From positions 1 through 30,331 of the forward strand of contig CALFTM010000083.1 in the NCBI GenBank assembly GCA_937916355.1: DNA of 30,331 nucleotides, given 5' to 3'. This document shows, one piece after another, positions 14,671 to 23,449 of this stretch; positions within the stretch are counted from its first letter, which is position 1; each line of letters begins with the position of its first letter. This stretch comes from an uncultured Bacteroidales bacterium (GTDB lineage: Bacteria; Bacteroidota; Bacteroidia; Bacteroidales; Paludibacteraceae). The position numbers and the translations under genes were made by a program. The notes under the pieces are model-generated. The model was not told the DNA's origin. It worked only from the letters and a program-made list of their open reading frames with translations, and did not search any database.

Positions 14671-16488
14671 TTATTGTTTCAAAATGCTAAATCTTTTAAT
14701 GATTCTTCCATCTTCTATGATATTAACGATGTACATTCCGCTTTGAAGGTCTCCCACATAATATTCGTCGGATTTATCAAATGAGCGGAGTGGAGTACCT
14801 GCAATAGAAGAGACCGATACAGAAGAGAAGTTCTCCCCAGTCACCATGAAAACATCTTCAACGAGGGTCGGAACGACGTTAATATCAGCGTAGGCGATAT
14901 TTGTCACGTCACTTCCATTGGTTGGAACAAGTTCAAAACCCCACATTTGAGAGTCATGGTTGTTCCATGTCGCCTGTTTTACCATGTTGTTGGTTGAACT
15001 ATTGGCTTGTATGCAAGAAGTGTTGTTCTGTGCAGTGGTGTTTTTGATTCGGAACCAAACATTGTCTGCCACTTTTGTCACTTCCCAGATTTCGCTGTTG
15101 TCATATTGATTTGGCGTTTGCAATAGAATGTCCGCATTGTCATTTGGATTATATTTGTTGGTCATATTGTTTTTATCCGCACTGACAAATTTGAAGTTAG
15201 AACCATTTGCCGTAACCTCAAAGAGTTGGTTTTTGTTATTGGCATCCCTTGTCTTTTGAATAAGAGAACCAGACTCTGCAGTCATCGCCTTTCCGCTCTC
15301 TTTGTTGATGATTCGGTATACCGAATTTGCGGAGATTGTGTTTACCAAAGATGGATAGGTGACATTACCTCCGTTATTATCATCATCGTTGTTGTCATCA
15401 TTATTACCTCCGTTATTGTCATTTGGATTATCCGGAGTCGGGTTGTCATTATTGTTATTTCCCCCGTTGTTGTCTTCTGGATTGTTCGCACCCTCGCAAG
15501 TTTCATAAACGAAAGGGTTTTGGGTTATCAGACTCTTGATAAGAGTTCCTGAGGTAGAGGTGTTATTCCATTGTTTATTTCTGCAAGCATTCTGTGCGAG
15601 AGCAGCGGAGATTTCGTTTTTATCAGCAAAGCTCCAGCTTGCCCAACTGATTTTTCTTTCATTCAGCCAATTGATCCAAGTCTTTGTCTCTTCTGGACTG
15701 TATGAGCCGTCACCGCTTGCACTACTTGTGCCAAATTCAGTAGCGAAGATTGCAATTCCGTTGTTGAGAGCGGTTTGCGCCTTATCTCTAAGGTATTGTT
15801 TATGTGTGCCTGCGTAGAAATGTAGGGTGTACATGATGTTGTCGTATTGCAACTTGTCTTTTGAGGCAATGTCCACATCCTGACTCCAAGTCGGAGTTCC
15901 TACGATGATGATTGTTTCTGGGTCGTTTTTTCTGATGAGCGGAATGATTTCGTTCGCATATTTTTTCACATTCGCCCAATTTCCGCTGTTGCCGTTTGGC
16001 TCGTTGCAGATCTCATAAAGGACATGTTTTTTGTTGGCATGTTTTTGTGACATGTAAGACCAAAACTCTTTTGCGTCGTTGATGTAGTCGTTGGGGTTGC
16101 CCGGGTTCAGCACATGCCAGTCGATGAGGCAGTAGATACCTCTCTCTCCGCAATAGTCCACATAAGTGTCGATCCAATTTTTCCATTTGTCTTTGTTGGA
16201 CAAATATCCATTGTCCTTGGTGGTGAAATACATGGCGATACGGAACACTGAAATCCCCCAATCATAGGCAAGGGCATCCATTGCCTCTTCGCAATAACAT
16301 TTTTCGAACCATTGTGGACCGTGGGTACTCATACCACGCAATTGTACCGGTTTTCCACACTCATTTACCATTTGGGTGCCCATGACCTTTAACTTACCGT
16401 TAATGGCTACAGGAGAACCAGCCGGTGCTTGAGCAAATGTAATCATTGACAACAATGACAACAAGAATGAAAAGCATACGTTTCTCAT
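14671..16488 (-). CDS. Secreted GH5 endoglucanase with ricin-like module and T9SS tail
   Basis: The 605-residue protein has a signal peptide (1-19, ending TFAQ), then a GH5 domain (about 30-325): VQLRGMSTHGPQWF (48-61), the acid/base Glu163 in YEICNEPNG, HFYAGTH (223-229), the nucleophile Glu251 in IFATEFGTS and SWASWSF (281-287). The RGMSTHG and FRIAMY blocks point to the GH5_2 cellulases (beta-1,4-glucan hydrolysis). An Asn/Asp/Gly/Pro linker (about 337-375) follows, then a ricin-type beta-trefoil-like region (about 385-525, with NKESGKAMTAESGS and NQLFEV) that may bind carbohydrate, then a T9SS-type tail (about 540-605: SVSSIAGTPLRSF, LQSGMYIVNI). Each part is expected in a secreted polysaccharide-degrading enzyme. 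Confidence 0.92.
   Translation of the reverse strand: MRNVCFSFLLSLLSMITFAQAPAGSPVAINGKLKVMGTQMVNECGKPVQLRGMSTHGPQWFEKCYCEEAMDALAYDWGISVFRIAMYFTTKDNGYLSNKDKWKNWIDTYVDYCGERGIYCLIDWHVLNPGNPNDYINDAKEFWSYMSQKHANKKHVLYEICNEPNGNSGNWANVKKYANEIIPLIRKNDPETIIIVGTPTWSQDVDIASKDKLQYDNIMYTLHFYAGTHKQYLRDKAQTALNNGIAIFATEFGTSSASGDGSYSPEETKTWINWLNERKISWASWSFADKNEISAALAQNACRNKQWNNTSTSGTLIKSLITQNPFVYETCEGANNPEDNNGGNNNNDNPTPDNPNDNNGGNNDDNNDDDNNGGNVTYPSLVNTISANSVYRIINKESGKAMTAESGSLIQKTRDANNKNQLFEVTANGSNFKFVSADKNNMTNKYNPNDNADILLQTPNQYDNSEIWEVTKVADNVWFRIKNTTAQNNTSCIQANSSTNNMVKQATWNNHDSQMWGFELVPTNGSDVTNIAYADINVVPTLVEDVFMVTGENFSSVSVSSIAGTPLRSFDKSDEYYVGDLQSGMYIVNIIEDGRIIKRFSILKQ
15364..15480 (-). repeat. Low-complexity Asn/Asp/Gly linker repeat in the GH5 gene
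   Basis: About 39 codons built from AAT/AAC, GAT/GAC and GGA/GGT units encode repeated DNNGGN-like blocks (residues 337-375). This is a simple flexible linker between catalytic and ricin-like modules. Length variation between strains would be expected. Confidence 0.8.
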
Positions 16489-16558
16489 AAGATTAAATTT
16501 AGGATGTTACACAGTAATTATAATTATAAATTCAGTTTTCCTTTTTTGTTCAGTACGG

Positions 16559-16589
16559 CAAATGTAAAAATAATTTATTGAAATAGAAA
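16559..16589 (-). promoter_or_regulatory. Putative promoter of the GH5 gene
   Basis: On the minus strand a -7 box TACATTTG (16566..16559) is preceded by TTTC (16589..16586) at a 19-nt gap, one base off the TTTG consensus. The GH5 ATG is 70 bp downstream. Confidence 0.5.
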
Positions 16590-16737
16590 ATATTAAGAGT
16601 TTGTTTTTTGCTTTTAGTTGAATCGTAATGAAATCTATTATGTCTTTTTTGTGGTGTATTATTTGATATTTTACTCGTAGAAGATTGGAGATTTGTATTG
16701 GTAAGTTAAAATGTGTTTAAATGTGGTAAAAAATCAC

Positions 16738-16778
16738 AAACCATTTTAGAAACCATGATTTTGTTTCTAAAATGGTTT
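16738..16778 (-). terminator. Terminator of pepD
   Basis: A perfect 16-bp stem (16738-16753 with 16763-16778) closes a 9-nt loop. On the minus strand TGTGATTTTTT follows directly. It lies 124 nt past the pepD stop. The stem is mostly A/T. Confidence 0.75.
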
Positions 16779-16901
16779 TGTTTAGTTCTATAAATTCAAA
16801 AAGTTCCGAAAAGCTCGTTCCCTTTGATTTATACTTTGCTTAATTAGAAGCGATGAATTTATAGAAATCGCTTTTAGAAAATATATTTAGGGGAAGAAAC
16901 C

Positions 16902-18359
16902 TTAGTGGATATTTTCAAGGATTTCAATTGTGTGTAACCAGAACCTCTCCACACTTGAGATTTTGCATTTTTCAGAAGGGGAGTGGTTGTCGAAAATGTC
17001 TGGTCCGATGGAGATCATGTCCAGTTTCGGATTTTTTTCATAAAACAGACCGCATTCCAATCCCGCATGAATAGCACTGACGGTAGCCTCTTCTTTGAAC
17101 AGTTTGTAGAATGCCTCTACTACAATCTTTTTGATTTTAGATTGCAGGTTGGGTTTCCAACCGGGGTATCCGTCGCTGTGTGTTATTTTGTCTGCTCCTG
17201 CTAATGCGAAAATCGCCTCGACACGGTCTTTGATTTCATGCTTCTTGCTTTCTACCGAACTCCTTTGGCTTGTTGAAACTATCAATGTGAGGTCGTCTGG
17301 CATTTTTACGGAGGCGAGGTTGGTGGAGGTTTCGGGCAGGTTCTCAATCTCCTTGCTCATACTGATGACACCATGAGGGCAGGCGAAGAGGGCATAGAGC
17401 AGTTGATCGCTTTGCTTTTTGCTAATAACGTCCGATTGGTCGTTCGAGTGGCTTTCCAAAGAGATGGAGAGTTCTGGCTCATTCGGAAACTCTTCGTTGA
17501 GCGTTGTGATGAAGAGGTTGAGGTTTTTTCTCAGCTCCTCTTTTTGGTTGAAAGGTATCACAAAATTGAAACTTGCCTCACGAGGAATCGCATTGTGGAG
17601 GTTTCCTCCCTGCAAGGATTGTAGGGTGATGGGGTATAGTTTGTTTTGAGACCATAAAAATCGGCTGATGATTTTGATGGCGTTACCTCTCTCTTTGTTG
17701 ATGTCTTCACCTGAGTGTCCACCTTTTAACCCTTTTGCTGTGATATTGAACGAGAGGGAGTTTTCTGGACGCTCCTCTCTCTTCAGGTTGAAAGTGGCGA
17801 TGGTGTCGATACCACCTGCGCATCCGATGCAGAATTTGCCATCATCTTCTGAATCCAGATTCAGCAAGAGCGGTGCTTTTAGCCAGTCAGCGCAAACATG
17901 TTGCGCACCAGTCAGCCCCCTCTCTTCATCCACTGTGAAGAGGCAGTCTAAAGCAGGATGTTTCAACGTGTTGTCCGCCAATATTGCGAGCATTGCCGCC
18001 ACTCCGATACCATTGTCTGCGCCCAAGGTCGTGCCTTCCGCTTTCACCCAATCTCCGTCGATATAGGTTTTGATAGGGTCTTTCTCAAAATCATGAACCG
18101 TACCCTCGTTTTTTTCACAAACCATATCCATGTGAGACTGTAGGATGACGGTGGGGGCATTTTCATACCCCTTAAATGCAGGTTTCCTGATTAGGACATT
18201 TCCTACTTCGTCTGAGGAGGTTTCTAAATTCAGTTTTTTTCCGAAATTCACCAGATATTGGCTGATTTTCCCCTCTTTCCCTGACGGGTGGGGGATATTG
18301 CATATCTCGTTAAAATAAAACCAAAGTTTTTCTGGTTTCAGGTCTAATATTGAACTCAT
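16902..18359 (-). CDS. pepD: Aminoacyl-histidine dipeptidase (M20, PepD)
   Basis: The 485-residue cytosolic dipeptidase cleaves Xaa-His and other unspecific dipeptides with two zinc ions. Metal and catalytic residues are visible in ILQSHMDMVCEKN (His76, Asp78), TLGADNGIGVAA (Asp115) and TVDEERGLTGA (Glu145 catalytic, Glu146 ligand). The C-terminal part has the AIHAGLECGLFYEK and SIGPDIFDNHSPSEKC blocks that give the last ligands. ATG 18359 (MSSILDLKPEKLW) matches the usual N-terminus; an upstream in-frame TTG at 18386 would begin inside the atp terminator hairpin. It lies downstream of that operon on the same strand and may also receive read-through. Confidence 0.95.
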   Translation of the reverse strand: MSSILDLKPEKLWFYFNEICNIPHPSGKEGKISQYLVNFGKKLNLETSSDEVGNVLIRKPAFKGYENAPTVILQSHMDMVCEKNEGTVHDFEKDPIKTYIDGDWVKAEGTTLGADNGIGVAAMLAILADNTLKHPALDCLFTVDEERGLTGAQHVCADWLKAPLLLNLDSEDDGKFCIGCAGGIDTIATFNLKREERPENSLSFNITAKGLKGGHSGEDINKERGNAIKIISRFLWSQNKLYPITLQSLQGGNLHNAIPREASFNFVIPFNQKEELRKNLNLFITTLNEEFPNEPELSISLESHSNDQSDVISKKQSDQLLYALFACPHGVISMSKEIENLPETSTNLASVKMPDDLTLIVSTSQRSSVESKKHEIKDRVEAIFALAGADKITHSDGYPGWKPNLQSKIKKIVVEAFYKLFKEEATVSAIHAGLECGLFYEKNPKLDMISIGPDIFDNHSPSEKCKISSVERFWLHTIEILENIH

Positions 18360-18384
18360 TTTTCGATAATTAGTGGATAAAAAC

Positions 18385-18421
18385 AAGCGAATGAATACTC
18401 ACATGGGGTACTCATTCGCTT
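18385..18421 (-). terminator. Terminator of the ATP synthase operon
   Basis: A 14-bp stem with one mismatch (18385-18398 with 18408-18421) and a 9-nt loop lies 20 nt past the atpG stop. GTTTTTAT follows on the minus strand. The pepD ATG is 26 nt beyond the hairpin, leaving little room for a separate pepD promoter. Confidence 0.8.
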
Positions 18422-18440
18422 AGTATTGGATTTTTACATT

Positions 18441-19319
18441 CTAATTCGATTGCTGTGCGGCTTTTCCTGCTACGATGTCGAGCAACTCACTGGTGATTGC
18501 TTGCTGACGGGTCTTGTTGTACAAGACGGTCAATTCGCTAATCAATTGATCTGCATTATCCGTAGCAACCTGCATAGCAACGACACGCGCACCATGCTCA
18601 GACGCATTAGAGTCTAAAAGGCATGCGTACACTTTGGTTCTCAGTGCTTTCGGCAAAAGAGCTTCCAAAACTTCAGCCTTGTTTGGCTCAACGATGAAAT
18701 CTCCGCTGATGTTCTCAGCACTACCTTTTTTCGTCTCCAAATCAATCGGGAGGAACGTCTCTTTGGTCAATTTCTGAACGGCGGTATTCTTCAAGTGATG
18801 ATAAATCAATAACACCTTATCATACTCTTTGTTCAAGAATTTAGCCATCAATTCGTTGGTGATGGAACAAGAACCCTCAAAAGTAGGGTGGTCTGCCAAC
18901 TCTTGGTCGATGTCGACCTTTTCGACTTGCGTCAATTTTTGAGCAGCCTCTTTCACCTTTTTTCCTATAGGGTAGAGGGTTACCTCAATGCCGTTTTTAA
19001 GGGCATTTTGTACCTCTATGTTCATCTCCTTGATTACGTTGGAGTTAAAAGCACCACAAAGGCTTGAATTAGAAGAAAAAACTACGATCGCCATTTTTTT
19101 GATCTCTCTGACAGCAGAAAAATCAGATTTGAAATCTGTTTCTGTTGCTAAGAAACTCTCTAAAATGCCATTCAGACGGTTCTGGTAAGGCAAAATGTTC
19201 TCGATTGCCATTTGGGCTTTCTTCAATTTTGCAGAAGAGACCATCTTCATTGCTCCCGTAATCTTCTTTGTAGAGTTTACGGAACCAATCCTTGCTTTTA
19301 CTTCTTTTAATGATGCCAT
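18441..19319 (-). CDS. atpG: ATP synthase gamma subunit
   Basis: The 292-residue central-stalk subunit turns inside the alpha3beta3 ring. It begins MASLKEVKARIGSVNSTKKI, the conserved N-terminal helix, followed by TGAMKMVSSAKLKKAQ. The C-terminal helix has RVVAMQVATDNADQLI and YNKTRQQAITSELLDIVAGK. The length is normal. It is the last gene of the operon and starts 3 nt after the atpA stop. A hairpin terminator follows. Confidence 0.97.
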   Translation of the reverse strand: MASLKEVKARIGSVNSTKKITGAMKMVSSAKLKKAQMAIENILPYQNRLNGILESFLATETDFKSDFSAVREIKKMAIVVFSSNSSLCGAFNSNVIKEMNIEVQNALKNGIEVTLYPIGKKVKEAAQKLTQVEKVDIDQELADHPTFEGSCSITNELMAKFLNKEYDKVLLIYHHLKNTAVQKLTKETFLPIDLETKKGSAENISGDFIVEPNKAEVLEALLPKALRTKVYACLLDSNASEHGARVVAMQVATDNADQLISELTVLYNKTRQQAITSELLDIVAGKAAQQSN

Positions 19320-19322
19320 GTT

Positions 19323-20909
19323 TTAAGCCTCTTTTTGAATTTGTTCGATCACAACCTCAGCCTCTCTCTTCAAGATTGCCTTGATGTTATCATCAATCTT
19401 ACCTTGTTTCAAGTTGGCCAAGACATCCTCTTTGTGAAGGTGTTCCAATCTTTCGATATAGATCTTCTCGAAATCGTGGACTTTGTCAACCGGCAACACG
19501 TTCAAGATACCTTGAGTACCGCAGTAGATAACCGCAATCTGATGCTCCACCGGATATGGAGTATATTGAGGTTGCTTCAACAATTCGGTGTTTCTCACAC
19601 CCTTGTCGATTGTCATCTTCGTAACGGCATCCATGTCTCCACCGAACTTGGTGAACGACTCCAACTCACGGTATTGAGCTTGGTCGGTTTTCAATGTACC
19701 TGCGATAGCCTTCATCGCCTTAACCTGTGCGCTACCACCCACACGAGACACTGAGATACCCACGTTGATAGCCGGACGAATACCAGCGTTGAACATGTTG
19801 GTTTCCAAGAATATCTGTCCGTCGGTGATGGAAATCACATTGGTAGGGATATAAGCAGATACGTCACCAGCTTGAGTCTCGATGATTGGAAGTGCGGTCA
19901 ATGAACCACCACCTTTCACTTTTCCTACCAAAGAGGCAGGAAGGTCATTCATTTGAGCAGCCACGTTATCGTTTCCGATGATTTTAGCGGCACGCTCCAA
20001 CAAACGAGAGTGGAGGTAGAACACGTCACCCGGATAAGCCTCACGTCCAGAAGGACGCTTCAAGATGAGGGATACCTCACGATAAGCCACCGCCTGTTTT
20101 GACAAGTCATCGTAAACCACCAATGCGTGCATACCTTGGTCACGGAAATACTCTCCGATGGCAGCACCTGCGAAAGGTGCGTAGTATTGCATCGCAGCTG
20201 GGTCAGAAGCAGTAGCCGATACGATGATGGTGTAATCCATCGCACCATGCTCCTTCAAGGTGTTTACGATATTTGCAACAGTAGAACCCTTTTGACCTAC
20301 AGCGACATAGATACAATAAACAGGGTTTCCTGAAAGGTAAGCCTCTTTTTGATTGATGATTGTATCAATTGCGATAGCAGTCTTTCCTGTCTGACGGTCA
20401 CCGATGATCAACTCACGTTGTCCACGTCCGATAGGAATCATCGCGTCGATAGCTTTCAAACCTGTTTGGAGAGGTTGTTTCACCGGCTCACGATAGATAA
20501 CGCCCGGAGCTTTTCTCTCCAATGGCATTTCGATCAACTCGCCTTTGATTGGACCTTGTCCATCGATTGGAAGACCGATGGAATTCACAACTCTACCAAC
20601 CATGCCTTTTCCTGTCATGATAGAGGCGATTCTCTTGGTACGCTTCACGGTGTCACCCTCTCTGACTTGGTCAGTAGGACCTAACAACACCGCACCCACG
20701 TTGTCCTCCTCCAAGTTCATCACAACGGCGTTCATTCCGTTCTCGAACTCGAGAAGTTCTCCCGCCTCCGCATTCTGCAGTCCGTAGATGCGCACAACAC
20801 CATCACTAACCTGCAGCACGGTACCAACCTCCTCGAACTTGACTTTCGTGTCAAGGTCTTGGAGCTGCATTTTTAGCACGTCGGATACTTCACTTGCTTT
20901 TATTGCCAT
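19323..20909 (-). CDS. atpA: ATP synthase alpha subunit
   Basis: The 528-residue non-catalytic F1 subunit binds nucleotide regulatorily. It has an N-terminal beta-barrel (about 25-95), the P-loop GDRQTGKT (170-177), and SVSRVGGSAQ, whose Arg is the arginine finger for the beta site. AVGQKGSTVA and PGDVFYLHSRLLERAAK are standard family blocks. The length is slightly above the E. coli subunit. The gene is 38 nt downstream of atpH and 3 nt upstream of atpG. Confidence 0.98.
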   Translation of the reverse strand: MAIKASEVSDVLKMQLQDLDTKVKFEEVGTVLQVSDGVVRIYGLQNAEAGELLEFENGMNAVVMNLEEDNVGAVLLGPTDQVREGDTVKRTKRIASIMTGKGMVGRVVNSIGLPIDGQGPIKGELIEMPLERKAPGVIYREPVKQPLQTGLKAIDAMIPIGRGQRELIIGDRQTGKTAIAIDTIINQKEAYLSGNPVYCIYVAVGQKGSTVANIVNTLKEHGAMDYTIIVSATASDPAAMQYYAPFAGAAIGEYFRDQGMHALVVYDDLSKQAVAYREVSLILKRPSGREAYPGDVFYLHSRLLERAAKIIGNDNVAAQMNDLPASLVGKVKGGGSLTALPIIETQAGDVSAYIPTNVISITDGQIFLETNMFNAGIRPAINVGISVSRVGGSAQVKAMKAIAGTLKTDQAQYRELESFTKFGGDMDAVTKMTIDKGVRNTELLKQPQYTPYPVEHQIAVIYCGTQGILNVLPVDKVHDFEKIYIERLEHLHKEDVLANLKQGKIDDNIKAILKREAEVVIEQIQKEA

Positions 20910-20947
20910 AATAAATTCCTTCTTAAAATTATGAATACTAATGTCTG

Positions 20948-21502
20948 CTAAGCCTCTGCCGTGTTACGACTCAAGAGATTGTTCTTGATGGTTTGCAACT
21001 GGCTCTTTAGGCTGGCATCCAACTGATATGTCTCTACGTTCAAAACAAAACCTCCGAGTATGTCTGGGTCGATCTCCTTTTCAAATTCGATTTTTCCCTG
21101 AGTGACCGATTGAACCGTTTGTCTCATGCGTTCCTCCTCTTCAGGAGTGACTGGGACAGCCGTAATCAGTTTGCTGGTGATGATGTTTTTGTTCTTTCTG
21201 TACATATCCTGAAACACCAAGCAGATGCTTCTGAAGTATTCTTCACGTTTATGCTCGATGACCAAATCTATAAAGCGGCTAAATTCGGTGCATACTTCGG
21301 TACCTGCAGCAGTGATAAGCAACTCTCTCTTCTTCTCCTTTGAGATTGTAGGATTTTCAAGCGTCTCAGAAAATTCTGGGACTTGTTTGAAGCTGTTAGA
21401 AAGAATCTTCACATTCTCATATACCTCATCCTCTTTTTTGTTCTCTTCAGCGAACAAGAAAAGGGCTTTCGCATATCTTGCTGAAATTTTACCTGTATTC
21501 AT
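20948..21502 (-). CDS. atpH: ATP synthase delta subunit (OSCP type)
   Basis: The 184-residue peripheral-stalk subunit links F1 to the b subunits. The N-terminal domain starts ISARYAKALFLFAEE and the C-terminal part has IDPDILGGFVLNVETYQLDAS, the conserved delta motif with DPxxxGG. The length is normal. It lies 12 nt after atpF. Confidence 0.95.
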   Translation of the reverse strand: MNTGKISARYAKALFLFAEENKKEDEVYENVKILSNSFKQVPEFSETLENPTISKEKKRELLITAAGTEVCTEFSRFIDLVIEHKREEYFRSICLVFQDMYRKNKNIITSKLITAVPVTPEEEERMRQTVQSVTQGKIEFEKEIDPDILGGFVLNVETYQLDASLKSQLQTIKNNLLSRNTAEA

Positions 21503-21514
21503 CGGCTCTTACAA

Positions 21515-22009
21515 TTATGCTATTTTTACTTCATCCAAAAGTTTTTCGATCATGTCGCGTTGGCTCTTATCGTCACCCAACTCCTTGCGAACTACCTTAG
21601 AGGCAATCTCCACTGATAGGGCAGCGACTTGAGTACGAATCTCCTTTACGACATTGTCTTTCTCCATTTGGATGCTCTCTCTCGCGTTTTCGATGATTTT
21701 GTCGGCCTCAATGTTAGCTTGAGTTTTTGCCTCTTCAATCATCTTGTCTTTTTGGCGATTAGCTTCTTTCAACAATTCGATGCGCTCATTTTTTGCTTCG
21801 GCTAAGAGCTTTTCGCTTTCCGCTTTGATGTTTGCTAAAGCTGCGTTCGCCTCGTCTGCTTTTTTGAGCGACTCCTCGATGTAGTTACCTCTTTCTTCTA
21901 TCATATTGACGATCACGGGCCAACCGAACTTCCCCAATATGAATGCTAAAATAAGGAAGCTAAGCACCATCCAAAACAATAGTCCTAAATCTGGTGTTAA
22001 TAAATCCAT
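21515..22009 (-). CDS. atpF: ATP synthase b subunit
   Basis: The 164-residue stator subunit has one N-terminal membrane helix (about 8-27: LGLLFWMVLSFLILAFILGK) followed by a long charged coiled coil rich in Glu, Lys and Ala, including NYIEESLKKADEANAALA. Only one b gene is present, implying a b2 homodimer. It lies 22 nt downstream of atpE. Confidence 0.95.
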   Translation of the reverse strand: MDLLTPDLGLLFWMVLSFLILAFILGKFGWPVIVNMIEERGNYIEESLKKADEANAALANIKAESEKLLAEAKNERIELLKEANRQKDKMIEEAKTQANIEADKIIENARESIQMEKDNVVKEIRTQVAALSVEIASKVVRKELGDDKSQRDMIEKLLDEVKIA

Positions 22010-22031
22010 AGCTTCTTCTTTTTAGAGGTTA

Positions 22032-22283
22032 TTACATAAGGATAGCCAAAAGTGCTACAACGATAGCCAACATAGCTGCTCCTTCGACCAACGCAGCTGC
22101 GATAATCATGTTTGATCTGATGTCACCAGCAGCTTCTGGTTGACGACCGATAGCCTCCATTGCAGAGCCACCAATTCGTCCAATACCAATACCTGCACCG
22201 ATTGCAGCGATACCTGCACCAACTGCAGCTCCTAATTTTGCGAATCCAGCTGCAGCAGCAGCGTCTAATAAAATGCTTAACAT
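22032..22283 (-). CDS. atpE: ATP synthase c subunit
   Basis: The 83-residue hairpin of two membrane helices forms the rotor ring. The first helix has the glycine repeat GAGIAAIGAGIGIG, the loop is RQPE (47-50), and the second helix carries the ion-binding Glu67 in LVEGAAMLAI. Gly follows the Glu and no Ser/Thr ligand pair is seen, which favours H+ over Na+ by sequence comparison; this is inference. Confidence 0.96.
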   Translation of the reverse strand: MLSILLDAAAAAGFAKLGAAVGAGIAAIGAGIGIGRIGGSAMEAIGRQPEAAGDIRSNMIIAAALVEGAAMLAIVVALLAILM

Positions 22284-22324
22284 AGTCTTAATTTTTTTAG
22301 TTTATTATTATTACGTTTATTTTT

Positions 22325-23449
22325 TTATTTAGAATGATGTGGTTCAACTTGTGCTAAACCGATAAATATTGCCGATAGCATCGTGAATACGTATGCCTGA
22401 ATGAAACATACCAAGCACTCCAGCAATGACATAAACACAACCAACAATACGGATAATATCGATACGCCTCCTCCTGTCGCCGCGCCAAATGCTGAAGTGA
22501 ACATAAATATCAAACCGATTAACGATAATACGGTAACATGTCCTGCAAACATATTGGCGAAAAGACGGATACACAAGGCAAATGGTTTTATGAGAGCACC
22601 TAAAACCTCTATGAATGGCATGAGTGGAATTGGGAATTTCAACCAAGTTGGTACCTCAGGCCATAATATCTCTTTCCAATACTCCTTTGTTCCAAAAATG
22701 TTGGTCAAGAGGAAGGTTATCAAAGCTAAAACCAATGTAATTGCGATATTACCAGTCAAGTTGGCTCCTCCGGGGAATATAGGAATAATACCTAATACGT
22801 TGTTGAGGAATATAAAGAAAAATGCCGTCAACAAATATGAAGAGAATTTTTTATAATTCTTTCCGATACTTGGTTTGATTATGTCATCGTGCAAAGATAC
22901 AATCAACGGCTCTAATAGAGCTTGTATGCCCGTAGGGCGTGTTCTATTGTTTTTCTTATATTTGCCCGCAATGGATAGGAATATCCAGAGTAGGAGACCG
23001 CAGCTGATAAAGAGAGAAAGCACATTCTTTGTGATAGAGATGTCCAACGGACGTTCTCCTGTGCTTACCTCAATGATTTTTCCTGCATTAGGTTCTCCCT
23101 CTTCTGCGATTCTGTAACCATTGTACTCTGTGTAATGCCCCTCATGTCCCAGTTTGGACGAGCAAAACACATCCCAACCATTTTGTCCCTTAACGATACA
23201 CAACAACGGTATGGATATATGATGCCCGTTTACCGTGGTGATATGCCAGTCATACGCATCCCCGATGTGTCCGAAAATCAACTTCTTCATGTCAAATCCC
23301 TCTTCCTTCGCATGCTCGGTGGTCTTAGCATCTGAGGCAACCGCCTCTGGAGACGCAAATGCTCCAACGGCAAAACTCATGAAAAAGCAGAGCGTCATGA
23401 AAAGAGCTTTCGCTTTTTGACTGATCGTTTTGTTTTGAGAGTTACTCAT
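22325..23449 (-). CDS. atpB: ATP synthase a subunit with cleaved leader and extra periplasmic segment
   Basis: The 374-residue Fo subunit forms the two proton half-channels. The N-terminus looks like a signal peptide (hydrophobic about 14-32, ending AFAS). A polar stretch follows (about 33-135, His- and Gly-rich, including GHEGHYTEYNGY), then five to six membrane helices. The essential Arg295 is in CIRLFANMFAGH. It is over 100 residues longer than the E. coli a subunit, almost all at the N-terminus, a pattern I recall for Bacteroidetes. The ATG overlaps the stop of the preceding gene as ATGA, so translation is likely coupled. Confidence 0.95.
   Translation of the reverse strand: MSNSQNKTISQKAKALFMTLCFFMSFAVGAFASPEAVASDAKTTEHAKEEGFDMKKLIFGHIGDAYDWHITTVNGHHISIPLLCIVKGQNGWDVFCSSKLGHEGHYTEYNGYRIAEEGEPNAGKIIEVSTGERPLDISITKNVLSLFISCGLLLWIFLSIAGKYKKNNRTRPTGIQALLEPLIVSLHDDIIKPSIGKNYKKFSSYLLTAFFFIFLNNVLGIIPIFPGGANLTGNIAITLVLALITFLLTNIFGTKEYWKEILWPEVPTWLKFPIPLMPFIEVLGALIKPFALCIRLFANMFAGHVTVLSLIGLIFMFTSAFGAATGGGVSILSVLLVVFMSLLECLVCFIQAYVFTMLSAIFIGLAQVEPHHSK

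Larger units (their letters stand above)
16489..16901. other. 413-bp spacer between pepD and the GH5 gene
   Basis: Beyond the GH5 promoter-like boxes and the pepD terminator, listed separately, it is A/T-rich. A weaker hairpin AGCGAT/ATCGCT is visible at about 16849-16872 without a good T-run. I see no gene in it. Confidence 0.7.

Noticed and set aside
22401..22856. Plus-strand ORF (151 codons) opposite atpB
   Set aside because: Antisense shadow of conserved ATP synthase helices, with low-complexity Asn/Ile-rich translation.
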